From: Fennellomyces sp. T-0311
Taxonomy: Eukaryota; Mucoromycota; Mucoromycetes; Mucorales; Lichtheimiaceae
NCBI GenBank assembly: GCA_025266875.1
Contig: JALLLT010000027.1
Location: 496,001 to 560,000 of the forward strand
Direction of reading: 5' to 3'
DNA: 64,000 nucleotides
Each line of letters starts with the position of its first letter. Positions within the stretch are counted from its first letter, which is position 1. The notes below the pieces were generated by a model. The model was not told the origin of the DNA, searched no databases, and worked only from the letters and a program-made list of their open reading frames with translations. Positions 48,201 through 60,000 of this stretch are shown one piece after another. The position numbers and the translations under genes are program-made.

Positions 48201-49089
48201 TGAACATTGCAAATGATCGGATGGTGGTCGATTCTGATGCTGCGCCGACACTTCAAGAAATATGTCTAACGTTCATGCAAACGGTGATTACTTGGGAGGA
48301 GGAGGACAGGCAGAATAATTCTAGCTACTACCATGTAAGAATATGTAATGTTCTGTACACTATTGCGTCTAATACTTTATCAGCTATGTGCACAAGATAT
48401 CCGGCAATTTACTTCTCGTATGTTGGAGCAACCGCTGAGTATACCACGCTACTTTTTTGATCGACAAAGATCTGTAAATGTTCAGGTACGTCATGTACAT
48501 TTTCTCTCTGTTGCAATGCTAATTTTTTCAAAAGCTTACGGTTGACCCCGCATTAAGCGATAAACATCCGATTATGCTTCAGGAAGGACAAGATCTAGCA
48601 ATCAACTTTGAAGGCTTTGTGAATTTGTCGGGAAAAGAGGGTAACAGGTCGAAATGGTGTGATTGTACACGTACTGATACGAACCATAGCAGTTAAGATC
48701 GAAAAAGCCGCCATCGTTTGTTCAGTTACTGAAGAGCGAACAAAGCACTTTAGTGACAAACTAGGCAATCAAAAAAATCTGGCTGATCCTCATCAAAGCG
48801 CAGAGGTAATGTTTTTGGCAATAGCAGATATATGGTTGTTGCTAACGGACGCATCATCCAGACCACACTGCTGTTGCCACCCACTACATACTATGCACGC
48901 ATTATCAATTCATATTTTACATGCAATGGCTTACTTCACATTCCAAAACATATTCTCGAAGCATCATCGGTTGGACCCATCACCGCACCTCATCGTGAGG
49001 CCTGGCTAAACGTGTCTGTGAAGCTGATCGATTGCAACTACAAGGTCTGGGCCACGGGGCCCCACATCTCGGGGAAAGTAGTATACTAA
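45246..49089 (+). CDS. INTS7: Integrator complex subunit 7 (INTS7) homologue
   Basis: Integrator cleaves nascent snRNA and other Pol II transcripts. The ATG at 45246 (MSISQEQTEGHRALLEIESR) opens a chain of about fifteen exons. The start is collinear with animal INTS7: ALLEIESRFNAKSHG against ALMELDKGLRSGKLG, 'FDQFPYPVIINAAILKLADW' against FQKYPFPILINSAFLKLADV, 'VINVEESMRRILPVLNSNDP' against ILNVDEFVKRIFSVIHSNDP, and LALRVLGCMS. Later landmarks also fit: 'FRELASRYDFIAQSFLGMDD' against FRSLASRYGDLYQASFDADS, and a C-terminal PRYFFDRQRS block. The last exon ends 'DCNYKVWATGPHISGKVVY', where the animal protein has VKDANGIVWKTGP. The protein is mainly alpha-helical ARM/HEAT-like. Exon joins in the middle (46400-48500) are only approximate. 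Confidence 0.87.
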
Positions 49090-50339
49090 GACTTTCATTA
49101 TCTGAGCCCATGCAACCAACTCCTTTTTTATCCTCTATAAAAAGAAATACACAAGAAAGGCAAATGTTGTGAGCCACTGTACAGATTTGACCAATGCCGA
49201 GTGTTAAATAACTTGCAGATTGACTAAATTGATTGGTAGAGACGAGTTACTATTTTGGATAAAATATAATCCTACATAGCGACTTGATGCGTGTCATTAG
49301 TTAAACCTTAAGGGGGCACGTGGAACAGTGCTGCACCTACCCCTACATAATCCTTTCTGCATTGAATGCCGTTTGTAGGCGATGTCCAGGACCTATTTCC
49401 AAATGTCTCAGCTGCTCAATCTAATATTAGCTCTTTCCTATTCAAAATGTTAAAAACTTGAATACTGCTGAATTGCTGCATTGATCTTTTTGATCGCAAC
49501 CACAGTAATTGATATAGTAGTTTTTTGGACCCCTTTGATGGACATGGTCAAGATCAAAATAAAAAAAAGCTATGCCCGATGACTATCTGATAATTTGATT
49601 GCTTTATGATTCTGTACATCGCCCATTATTATTAAGGTACAAGCCCCGAATTCAGTGGTGTTATAGTAAGGTAGCTGAAGCAGATATATGGCAAATCTAT
49701 TTGTTGATGTCCAAAAGTTAATCTATGATTATGCACCGAAAGGATGTGTCTGTAGCAGGGCAAGCTCGAATAAGATGATGATTACTCCAACAACCCTTTC
49801 ATATTCACTAACCTATCCATGCAGAGTAGGCGCTTGAAAAAGTGAGCACAACGGCAAGTCATGTTCATCGCTCCAATGATATGTACGTGGCTGGTACCAA
49901 ATCTAACGTATTTGATTTGGTGGGTAGAAGAAAACATGGCCACGACTGTTTCGACAATTTTCTTATATTAGAGAGGTTTGGGCCATCTCAAAAATGATTT
50001 TGAGATCTGAGTATTAATGTTTTCCAATTTGGGGAATCTCATCTGCTTTTGAAAAAATGAAGTTGTAAACGTAAAGTGACTATGCCTTTGATGCGGATGT
50101 CGTAGAAATTAACTTTCTGTTTACGTCACAACTTCACTATACACATGTCTACCCCTTTCGAACCTCTTCCTTTATATTTTCTCGATGCACAATTTCTTGT
50201 CTTTACCTTTTTTTGTCAGTTCTCTTGTTATCTTCTCATTGACTTACCTCAACGTACTTCGCCTGAATTGGGTAATTATTCCACCAATACCTTCCTTAAG
50301 TCGTATCCCTTATATTGATGTTTACTCCCGAAACCATTA
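49090..50339. other. Intergenic region at the edge of the transposon nest
   Basis: About 1.25 kb, noncoding. The string TTAGAGAGGTTTGGGC near 49968 resembles the start of the Harbinger TIR at 50895 (TAGAGAGGTTGGGG), but no partner end was found. Confidence 0.4.
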
Positions 50340-50760
50340 TGTTGTATCCGACATGAACACACACTAACAAGCTTCTTTGTCATCTACGCTGTCCGTCAGC
50401 GAATAAGAGCTTTCCATCCTTACCGCCGCTTCCCACTTCCGACATCAGAACGTTGAGCTTCATGCTTACCAAATACTCAGCCAATCAGGTTACTCATAGA
50501 CACGACCTTCCAGTCAACGCGTCTCTTCACGGATATGCTCTGTCAGCATTCATCCTATCGATCATCACGATCCGTAACTGCTCAATGATAATAAGGTTGA
50601 CATTACACATCACTCACGGAAACACCGGCTTAAGGAAATCCCATCATGGATAAGCATTTATTATAAATAGAGAGAGCAAAACACATGAAATAAATCAGTT
50701 ACCTTTTTGAGTCTCGTTGACATATTTGTCTTTTACACTTGCTCCTCTCTTGATTTAACA
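50340..50760 (+). mobile_element. Solo LTR (421 bp) with CATTA target-site duplication
   Basis: The sequence begins TGTTGTATCCGACATG and ends TTGATTTAACA (TG..CA). It is flanked by CATTA on both sides (50335-50339 and 50761-50765). Its start matches the chromovirus LTR start (TGTTGTATCCACAACATG). An internal block (AAATAAATCAGTTACC..TTGAGTCTCGTTGAC) matches the same part of that LTR. It is therefore a divergent relative in plus orientation, left by LTR-LTR recombination. Confidence 0.88.
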
Positions 50761-50894
50761 CATTAGTCTTATTTTCCGTCGTTATCACCATATATTGTTT
50801 GCTCTTGTTTATTGTTATCAACCGTCAAACTCGTGCAATTTTGGTTGGTATTTCTTCTTTTGGCACCGAGCTATCGGACTAATGATTTGGACAT

Positions 50895-50937
50895 TAGAGA
50901 GGTTGGGGTGACTTTCATACATTCTTTTTGCACTGAT
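50895..50937 (+). repeat. Left TIR of the Harbinger element
   Basis: 43 bp, inverted match to 54846-54888 with 41 identities by eye. Confidence 0.92.
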
Positions 50938-51163
50938 TTTTCAGCTAGCCAAATTAGGTAGCCTTGTGTAGCTTTCACTAAATATGCAGGGGGAGACATT
51001 CTTTGAGAGCTTTTGGAAAGTTGAAGCACTCTTTTGCTAGTCTAACCAGGATGATTAAAATTCATGCATTATCTAACAATGGAATAATTCGCAGCAAAAA
51101 AGTTGATGCATACAGAAATTAAGTTTTCTTTCTTTTACACGATTACACTCTCTTCATTCTACA

Positions 51164-52589
51164 ATGCCCACTGCTATACGCATCATCGACATGTATTTGA
51201 GTCTCGCCGCATTAGAAGCCGCGGTTCAAGAGCATGAAAATCATCTTCAGGAAGTTGCGACTCGTCGACTTATCAATTTACGAGGCAGAGGGCATTTAGA
51301 TGTCACTGTCTTGAGTGATCAGGATTGCAGAACGCTGTTTCGCTTCACTTCAGCACAGGAAAGCAATATATATATGGATTTTACTGATAATTGATTATAA
51401 CACGTGTATACATGTATATATTAGATCGCTGTATTAGTGGACGTTCTTGGTTTTGGAGAATTTACGAGGTTTCGCGAAAACACTCGCTGGCAGTTCGCAG
51501 TTCCAAGCATGGAGGCAATGGACATAATGCTTCGCCGTCTTGCGTATCCTGCGCGGTTGGTCGACCTAGTTCCGTTGTTTGGCCGCGACCGAGATTCTAT
51601 CAGCAGAATATTTAACGGTATGATAACATGCATTTATGATACCTTTGGTACAGCACTTGAATTCGACGAATATCATTTTCGGCCTGAGAATCTTAGGCGC
51701 TTTAGCCGTGTTATTCGTGAAGCAGGTGAGATAATTGAATACAGTCTAGATGGACACACCTATAATTATAAACCACATGGTAAACATATATTGTATTTTA
51801 AACTTTTATATTATCATTAGGCTCCGGATACCGAGATGTTGTTGGCTTTATCGATGGAACACTTAATGCCATAGCACGACCTATCGATTTTCAAGAGATA
51901 GTGTACAATGGCCATGCGGTATATATATATATATCAATGAATTGGAAAACTAAATTTAAACATGAATGTAAACCTTGTAGCGTGAACATGGTCTTAAGTA
52001 CCAGGCGGTGGTAGCTCCTGATGGTATAACAGCGAGTATCATCGGACCATTTGCTGGCGCAATGCACGACCAAAACCTATATGATACAAGTGGTTTGGAT
52101 CGCATAATGCAACAGCACTTTGACTTTCGTGATCGTGGCGGTCGATGCTACTATTTGTATGGTGATCCAGCATACAGACAGACATACCATATAACTCGTT
52201 CGATTGCAGGTTATATATCTATTTTATCGCTTTATAGGTTAATGCTCATATCATACGTTTTCCGCATTAGCAAACGGCAATAATCCTGCTGAGACCCGTG
52301 CTATTCAAGATCTGAACCGTGCCATGAATAGCCTACGAATCTGCGTCGAATGGGAGTTTGGACATACCGCCACTCAATTTGCTTATTTGAAGTACAGACC
52401 TGGCCAGAAGCTTCTATTGAGCCCAGTCGGTAGCTACTATGTAGTAGCTACTTTTCTGAAAAACTTGCAAGTCTGTTTGAATGGCGGTAGCCAGACCAGC
52501 CATCACTTCGGCATTTCCCCACCGACCATATATAAGTATGTCGATGGACTGCTGCGCAACCGCAGACAACAGCAGCGACAACAGCAGCG

Positions 52590-52624
<35 letters not shown>

Positions 52625-52653
52625 AACAGGAACAAGAGCAGCAACAGGAGTAG
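51164..52653 (+). pseudogene. PIF/Harbinger DDE_Tnp_4 transposase (splice donor lost)
   Basis: Exon 1 from the ATG at 51164 ends ..LFRFTSAQ. Exon 2 begins IAVLVDVLGFGEF and continues 'MDIMLRRLAYPARLVDLVPL', the helix-turn-helix region of these transposases. The catalytic triad is complete: Asp in VVGFIDGTLNAIARP, Asp in YLYGDPAYRQ, Glu in ICVEWEFGH. The signature 'YQAVVAPDGITASIIGPFAG' with MHDQNLYDTSGL is also present. Introns 2-4 have good GT..AG ends. At the first exon junction, however, the intron would start GAAAGC instead of GTAAGC, which should block normal splicing and run into a stop at 51392. The C-terminus has a CAG/CAA-encoded polyglutamine tract. Everything else looks recent and intact. 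Confidence 0.88.
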
Positions 52654-52962
52654 CAACAACAAGAAGATTAAGAGTAATAAAGGTCTTTGTTTTTCTTTTA
52701 AAAAAAAAGGCATATTCGATCATATTGTTGTTTATATATCGATAATCATAATAACTTCTAAATTTATTAACTTGACATAGGAGTGAATGAGCAGTAGTAC
52801 ATATCACACATAAGAATATAAGGAATGTATATAAAAAAAGGACATAAAACAGTGTAAGTAAGGAAGCGCATAGAAACGTTTAAGAAAAGGATTTGCATAG
52901 AAAATAAATAAAAGAGACAAGTTTAAAAGGAATACATAAGAAAATAGGGAAAAAAGAGCTTA

Positions 52963-54553
52963 TTACTGAGGTGGTGGAGGTGGAGAGGTGAAAGGGTCAT
53001 AGTGAACGAACGGTTCAGTTAAACGAGCGGATGTACTTCTATTAAGCGGCGCTGACGAGGTTGATTGTGTAGATGGCGTAGGCGTTTCATATCGTGCTAG
53101 TGGCTGCGAAAAAGGAGGGTGTGGAACTGGACGAATTGAACGAGTGGTAGGGGACGCTGCTGCTGCTGGTATTGTGGTGGATTTACTTGTGAAGCAGAGC
53201 GCCTGCGCATCTGCTCATCAATACCACGTAGACTCCGGGCAACCGCTTCTAAGGCATGGCCGATTGTCCGGAAAGACTCCATCTGTGCAGCATGATGCTG
53301 ACGCGCCAACTCTAGTGACTCCCGATGGTGGTGCCCAATTGAATCTATCATTTCCTCGTGCAACTCGCGTTCAATTGCACCATTGGCGGCACGAGAAATT
53401 TCACGCCGTAACTGGTCGATCATAAGGAAGCTACTGCCCCTGTTCTCATTTTCTACTGTTCGACGTCGACGGCGTTGCAGATGGTAATCAGTGTGGTGAG
53501 AGAGTTATAAGAAATAGAATTGGTAACAAGAGCAGAATTCGTTGAGAATCTGAATAATTGTATGTCCTTTATTATGGAGGAACTCTCTCTCTTTTATATC
53601 TTTTACTGGAGATTCTAATATCCGTTCCTGGATAAATGATACTTGGTCGAGGACGTATCAGGTTGCGTGTTCGTCTTATGTTTTACCGACGACGGCAGAT
53701 ATCGACTCCGTGTACTCTGTGATAGGTGCATGTCCTGTAGAACATCATTCAGCTTCCTTGAAACCGGTGTAAGGTAATACCGTTCATATCTTAGTCATCA
53801 GTACTCTTCCAGAGTCTTCGTCTGATGGAATGTGCTAGAATGGATGTTTGACCGATCTCCATTGTGTCCATACATGTAGTGGTTCACCACAATCAGGACG
53901 AACCTCTTGATCATCTACTGACTCATCACTTCCAGTAGCCGATCCATCATCTTCACCATCGCTGTCATGGCGTCGTCGCCTAGTACCGGCAGCACCCGTC
54001 GCTCTTCTGTGCAGACCATCTCGTGCACGCTCAGAGACAACCTGCTGCATCTGCTGCCGCTGTTGTAAGCGTACAGCATTCTGCCGCGTAGCTTCATCAA
54101 CTCGAGCTTGGTTTTCAGACATCTAAAAAGTATGACAATTTACTACATAAGCATTATAATAAACTACTGAAACAATCATCTTACTAAATGGGAAACCTCA
54201 TCTACGAGCTGTTGAAACGTTGTGTATGCTTCATTTGTCCCGGTGCCACGACGTTCGCCTCCATCCTGTTGCCATCGACTGGCTCGTACCGCTTGCTCTT
54301 TTCTTCTAACGTCTCTTACACTAAGAGGTGGCAAATCGCGACGAACGTTGTTGGTCCTCGCCGTGACCTCCACCCACAACTGCGATATATTACGCGTTAC
54401 TCCATTCTCATCTCGACGTTCAAATGGGCGAAGGTCGCGAATAGCTTCGAACATTGCAGTCAGGCGTTGATAGTCGTTACCAAAAGAGCCACGCTGTTCT
54501 GACTCTTCGCGCAACTGTTCATGGTTGTTGTTGTTGCTGTTACTATCGCTCAT
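52963..54553 (-). CDS. Harbinger partner protein with SANT/trihelix-like domain
   Basis: In PIF/Harbinger elements a second Myb/SANT protein brings the transposase to the TIRs and nucleus. The ATG ends at 54553 (MSDSNSNNNN). The N-terminal domain reads 'QRLTAMFEAIRDLRPFERRD', NISQLWVEVTARTN and 'PPLSVRDVRRKEQAVRASRW', the three-helix pattern of MADF/trihelix proteins. A second exon starts MSENQARVDEATRQ (54122) and includes GTRRRRHDSDGEDDG. A third contains a coiled coil ('DQLRREISRAANGAIERELH'). The last intron (about 53100-53185, GTAAAT..TTCGCAG) joins RRRSASQ to PLARYETPTPSTQ, ending FTSPPPPPQ at the TAA (52963-52965). The exon 2-3 border is the least certain. It is convergent with the transposase, 309 bp between stops. 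Confidence 0.75.
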
Positions 54554-54845
54554 GTTTGGTGCAATGGGCTGTGCTATTATACTGAAGTTCAAAGTAGCAA
54601 AGAAAAAAAGGAAGTACATGTTCCATGATGCTTTTATTAATTGATGCATCTGTCAAAAATATGTAATCTAGTCGATTCGCAGTAGATCAAAACTGGGTAG
54701 TTTAGTCTTAATTGTCATTGGACAAAAGATTAATGTAAATCCCTTTTTTTTTTCTTCACAATCAGTGTAAAATAAAATGTGAGTTTGCACTGTTCGGAAT
54801 TCACATTTTCCTTTTTCGTAACGACTAACCTTTTTTGTACATTTT

Positions 54846-54888
54846 ATTAGTGCAAAAACAATGTATGAAAGTCACCCCAACCTCTCTA
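54846..54888 (-). repeat. Right TIR of the Harbinger element
   Basis: Reverse complement of 50895-50937 with two mismatches; the outer end reads ACCTCTCTA. Confidence 0.92.
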
Positions 54889-55032
54889 TTAAGGCGGTTT
54901 TTGCAATAAACACTTATTATACCGAAACAACTTGTAATGGGTGATTTTGACGTTTTTTCTGAGTGTATTTTGTTGTACCTTTTTCTTGTACTGCTGTTGA
55001 TCGTTACTCAGCTGCTCAAGCTCGTCGCATGA

Positions 55033-55497
55033 TTGATATCGGCTCTGATCAGCCCCATAAAAGTTCTACCTGAACAATTATACAAACGATTAGTGTCGAT
55101 ACTTCTTTCGTTTCACTCGGGATTAAGTATGTTGTCCAAGTGTGCATTTATAAAGCAAATGAACTATCATTATTTATTTGACATTTATTGGATCGATGAG
55201 ATTATGGTAGTGATGGCGATGCCTGAAATCTTTACGTTTCGAGAATATGAAGGTCGAAAGTATATTATGCGAGTTCCACGTGAAGAAGCATTCTGCCTTC
55301 GTTTACGTAGATTAGCCTATCCAAGCCGTTATGGAGACATAGGTCAAATGTTCCACTACCCTGAGTGCACGATTTCTATAATGGTGTTATCGACTTTATT
55401 TATAATAAGTACGCAGGTCTTGTTGAATTTACTGCATCTCAGTTCACTCCTGCGAGGATGTAGTACTTTGCAGATGCCGTTCGACAGAAAGGTATGA
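55033..55497 (+). pseudogene. Harbinger-type transposase N-terminal relic (different subfamily)
   Basis: The frame includes MVVMAMPEIFTFREYEGRK, 'YIMRVPREEAFCLRLRRLAY', PSRYGDIGQMF and HYPECTIS. It aligns with the helix-turn-helix part of the complete transposase (MLRRLAYPARLVDLVPLF), but the sequence is clearly from another subfamily. The DDE catalytic domain is absent. The frame ends shortly after, before the LINE relic. Confidence 0.75.
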
Positions 55498-55674
55498 TGA
55501 TATTGACTATTTGTTGACCAAGTGATTAATATTTGAAGTGACATATGTATGTTTTTTAATTATATAGGTGCTCCATTCAATAATTGCAGGGCTCTTTTTC
55601 CGCCTTCTATCACTTTTTCCAAAAAAAAGAAATCTTTCTATCGTCCACTAACTACTGTATTGAACCTATTGTGA

Positions 55675-56613
55675 ATGCTGCCCGACTCACCACCTTCACG
55701 CTCCAATCTAACGTCTCCGGCGCCATTGACCCAACGTCGACCCAGGAGCTATGCTGAGGCTGCCCAACTTTCAGCTTCCAACAAACGCAACACCAATCGC
55801 CGTCCCCTGTGCAATGCATCGATTGTGCTGTATTCAAACCAACAATATGGCCATCTGCTTACCAGCGACCCAGCGCTGCTGGCCATACCTCGCTCTCAGA
55901 ATCCCAACAGCGTTGTGTTTAACTGCCAACAACCATGCTCCGAAGCTGAACTTGAGGATATCCTCGTTCACCAGATCGGCCCCGTTGTAGCCCTTTCCTC
56001 ACGGGCCAGCTGACAGCAACACCTTCTCGCCAAAATCCTTTTTAAAGAAAAAGATCATCGTCAAAAAGCCATTGACACAGGTATCACCATAAAAAATGAA
56101 CGCATTCTGATCTTGCCCCATGTGGCAGCCGAAACTAACCTTCTGAAAATTAACCTATACCAGCTTTCAGTCCGTGACCTCACTGAGCTCAAAGGCGAGC
56201 TTTTCACTGCCTTGTCCAAATACGGACAAGGCAGCTCAAATCCGCGTTTATGTTTCACATAAGCGTCATGTGTTTAAGGGAGAAGCAACTGCTCCCCTTG
56301 ATACGTCCCTCTGGCGCAATCATGCTCCTACCATTCTATGATTCTCATACCTTGAATCGCCATTCCCCATATGTGCCCTAGTATGTGCAAAGGGCATGGC
56401 CTCAGACTGCTCGTACTGTAAAACTGAAGATCATGTCACTTCCAAATGCTCCGTATTAAAACAGCAACGCCAAAACCAGCCTCAACCATGTGCCAGCTGT
56501 GGTGACACTGACCACCTCAACAGTGCCGACATTCGATGCAACAAATTTCAATCATCCGCTCCCCGCCCACGCGTTACACCTAGAAACTTGCATCCAGCAA
56601 CGCCCAATCCTCG
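55675..56613 (+). pseudogene. LINE ORF1-like relic, 5' part (interrupted by the chromovirus)
   Basis: The frame begins MLPDSPPSRSNLTSPAPLTQ and continues past a TGA at 56011-56013 in the same frame (QQHLLAKILFKEKDHRQKAI, 'LYQLSVRDLTELKGELFTAL'). A frameshift follows near 56220, and another stop lies near 56340. Two CCHC-type zinc knuckles come next: CSYCKTEDHVTSKC and CASCGDTDHLNSADIRC (56400-56560). This is the layout of ORF1 proteins of Mucoromycota LINEs (Tad/I-like). The reading breaks off at the CCTCG target site, and its continuation is found on the other side at 62625. Several lesions show it was decaying independently of the insertion. Confidence 0.75.
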
Positions 56614-56930
56614 TGTGATATTCAACAATAGTAAAAGGCAGGTAAGTGACGAGACTCAAGTAATGACTGATTTATTTCGTATGTTGAATCATCACTTTAA
56701 ATAATAAAAGCTTATTCTCGAGGGGTTGGATCATTGACATGGTTGTAAGGCACATGAACCGCTGTGGTAACCAGGGTTATGTGGGTTTCACTAAGATAGG
56801 CAAGGTTATTACGATGAACGCATGTCAAGACAGGGATGTGGCTGTAGATCGGAAAATTAAAGTAACCCGTTGTCAATAAGCAAGCAAGGGTAAATGATGC
56901 ATAAGCCATAATCATGTTGTGGATACAACA
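56614..56930 (-). repeat. 3' LTR of chromovirus
   Basis: 317 bp, TGTGATATTC..GGATACAACA on the plus strand. It differs from the other LTR at four positions by eye, all G here against A there. Confidence 0.95.
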
Positions 56931-57051
56931 TTGCCCCCCCACCAGATTGAAGCAACCGGCTGAATAAGATAAAGTGTACGTGTGGTATAGGTGTCATCTG
57001 GAAACTCAAATGTAAAACCCAATGGGAGAAAAAGTGTTAAGAACAGAAGAC

Positions 57052-60000
57052 CTAAGTGCGTCTGCGTTTGGTTGTGCGATTAGAGCGACGAAGTGGTTTG
57101 CCACCTCGTTTACGATTCTGCCGATCTAGGTTGCGACGTTGCCAATATTTTTCAATCAGCGTTCTGTCGTTAAAGTGTTCCGGAGGTTCCCAGGTGTCAT
57201 CCTCGGGAACATAACCCTTCCAGCGCACTCTATACCTGTACTGACCGTTCTCACTCTTATGATCCACAATGCTTTGAATCTCATAGAAGTCCTCGCCTGA
57301 AGCTATGGTTTCTTGTGAGATGATGTGGTATCCAAGGTACTAGCTAGTCGGCACTACCGGGTAAACGTATGACGGTACCTGAATAATACATTGACAGCCT
57401 TCCGGCTTGACTAGATCTTCCAAGAAGTCTAGAAACATTGCCGTGTCGGCTATATGATATGGCATCCTCCCGACCACGGCTATTTGATTATGAGTTTTAT
57501 CTCGAGCAATATAAATAGAGAGAACCGTTAACATAATAAAGACATATTCGATTCTCACAGAACTTACTGTTTTTCTCGATCCATTCTCTCTCACCACAGA
57601 TGAGCTTAATGTGGGAAGGTAGAATATCACGAGCCAATAGCGCTCCAGTTTCGTCTGTAAGGACATATGGTCCGCTTTTACCAGATCGTCTGCCATGTAC
57701 GGTGAAAGGTCCTTCGTAACGGGCGTCAGTTTTAGACTTCCTGTTGACGTTGAGGATCATGACCTTACTACCGACTGGAAATTCAGGAAGGATACGATTT
57801 TTCTCATTGAACTTCTTATCTTGAACTGTGTGCAGGGCTTTCACGCGCTCAGCTATGGCAGGCAGAACGACCTTTTCCATTTCCTCCAACCTACGATCAG
57901 AGGTGCGAGCAGCAGCGACATTACCCACAGGAGTCTCGGAGTAGTCTAGCCATTGATTAGGTTGACGAGCAAACATCAACGAGAAAGGTCGGGATTCGTG
58001 TAATGCAGCATGCTTACTGTTGATGCTTAGTTGAGCACTGGAGAGGAAGGTATCCCAATCCTCCTTTTTCCCTTGCAGTCTCTTAACAATGACCGACTTT
58101 GTCGTGTGCACCCATTTTTCAGCAACGCCGTTGGCACGGGGATGCCATGGAGTGACTAGACGATGATCAATACCAGAGTGTTCGACCATGAGACGCACAA
58201 GCTCATTTGCAAACTCGGTGCCATTATCCGATTGAAGGACTTTAGGCCAGCCAACGAGATTAAACACGTCGATGAGTTGTTTCGCAATAGACAGAGCGGT
58301 TTTGTCTGGAATGGCACGCAAAATACAGAAACGTGAAAATATATCAACCATAACGAGTATGTAATTGTTACCATTCAGTGTGGTGGAGTTCATGTCAGCT
58401 AGGTCAATTGCCCAGTGATCGCCAGGACCATCTGCGGTGATTCTACGCAGTGGTGCATAGCCGTGTTTGCCAATGTTGAACATTTGACATTCAGGACACT
58501 TGGCAACGGTATTGAGTGCGTCAAGTTTTATGGACTTCCAGTGAAAGCCATCACTATGCAGCTCATTGATAATGGCATCAGCGCCAAAATGCCCATTGAG
58601 GTGTGCTTGCAAGAGTAGATCACTGCGGACGTCTTCGGGTGGTGTAATGTAGTCGACAATTTCAGCGGCGCGCGCAAGTTGTTTTGTCGAGGAAGAAGAG
58701 GCAAAAGAGCTCTTACTTTTCCGTGACGACACTAAAGTGCCCAAATAAGGAGAACGCGCTAATTTATGCTGATCATCAGAATCACCCTCCTCCTCACGGA
58801 GAGCGTTCGACGGAAATAAGCGACTTAACGCATCTGGGAGAATATTCTGGATACCCGGAAGGTATATGACCTCGAAGTTATAGTTCGAAATGATGTCAAG
58901 CCAATTGATCATCATAGACGAAGCAATCGGTTGCGTATGCAAGTACTGCAGAGACCGATGGTCACACAAGACCGTAAGTTTGCATTGCCATGTAAACTTA
59001 TGAAACTTCACAAGACCATAACAGATAGCTAAAAGTTCTCTTTTGGTAGTGGAGTATGAGACCTCAGCTTTGTTCAGGGAGCGTGCCATGAAGCCGATGT
59101 AGCGATAGCTATTGTCAACGATCTGATAGAGGCAGCAGCCAATGGCAAATTGCGATGCATCAGTGGCCATATAATAAGGTAGTTTTTCGTCAGGCTGACT
59201 AAGCACTGGAGCAGATTGCAGCGCTAGCTTCACGTTGTTAAACGCAAGCGTATGCTCTTCTGTCCATAAGCCATCAAGGCTTTTAGCAGAGCGTAAAGCA
59301 TCAAGAGGTGCTGTCAGTTGTGAGTAATTCGGGATGTGCTCACGGAAATAATTGGTTAAGCCCAAAAAGGACATAACATCACGACCATTTTTAGGTCGGG
59401 GCCATTCCATAACGTTGGTCACTTTGCGTGGATCAGGAGCTATAATTCCTTGTTGCATGACATAGCCAAGCAAATAGACACACTTTTGAAAGAAGCGTGC
59501 TTTCGCAATGTTCAATTTGATATTATGTTCAGTGAGACGACAGATAACACGAGCAATGGTGTCATGATGCGACTCGTAATCATCACCCCAGCAGATACAA
59601 TCATCAATATAGAATGCAATGTTCGGAATGTCAGAAGTCAGTCTGTGTAACGTGCGTGCATAATGGAAGCTAATGTTTTTAAGCCCATACATAGCGCGGG
59701 TGAAAACATATTTTTCCGTATCCTGGAAGGTGAACACGCATTTCTGTATGCTACTTTCCGAGAGCGGCATTTTGAGGAAGGCATCACTCATATTGAGCAC
59801 ACTAAAGTATTTAGCATGACGAAGACGCCTAAATATGCCAGAGATCGCTGGAATAGAAAATCGGTCGTCACGACTAATCCCATTGAGCAATCTTGTATCA
59901 AGCACAATTCTGATGGAATCTGGGGTATAGACACCCTCAGCATTCTTCTTTGGCACGAAAGTGATAGGATTGTTGAAGTTTGTACCAGGAGGAGCTTGTT

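Larger units (their letters stand above)
50895..54888 (+). mobile_element. PIF/Harbinger DNA transposon, 3,994 bp, 43-bp TIRs
   Basis: The left end (50895-50937) reads TAGAGAGGTTGGGGTGAC and onward to TTTTTGCACTGAT. The right end (54846-54888) is its reverse complement with only two mismatches. The element carries the two genes expected of PIF/Harbinger: a DDE_Tnp_4 transposase (+) and a SANT/trihelix-like DNA-binding partner (-), arranged convergently. A 3-bp TTA lies beside each end but offset by two bases, consistent with TWA target preference and a small end deletion. Confidence 0.92.

Noticed and set aside
49960..50060. TTAGAGAGGTTTGGGC string as an end of a second Harbinger element
   Set aside because: Only about 14 bases resemble the TIR and no inverted partner was found nearby.
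52556..52655. Polyglutamine tract considered as an independent repeat locus
   Set aside because: It is the coding C-terminus of the Harbinger transposase; the CAG/CAA mix is ordinary low-complexity sequence.
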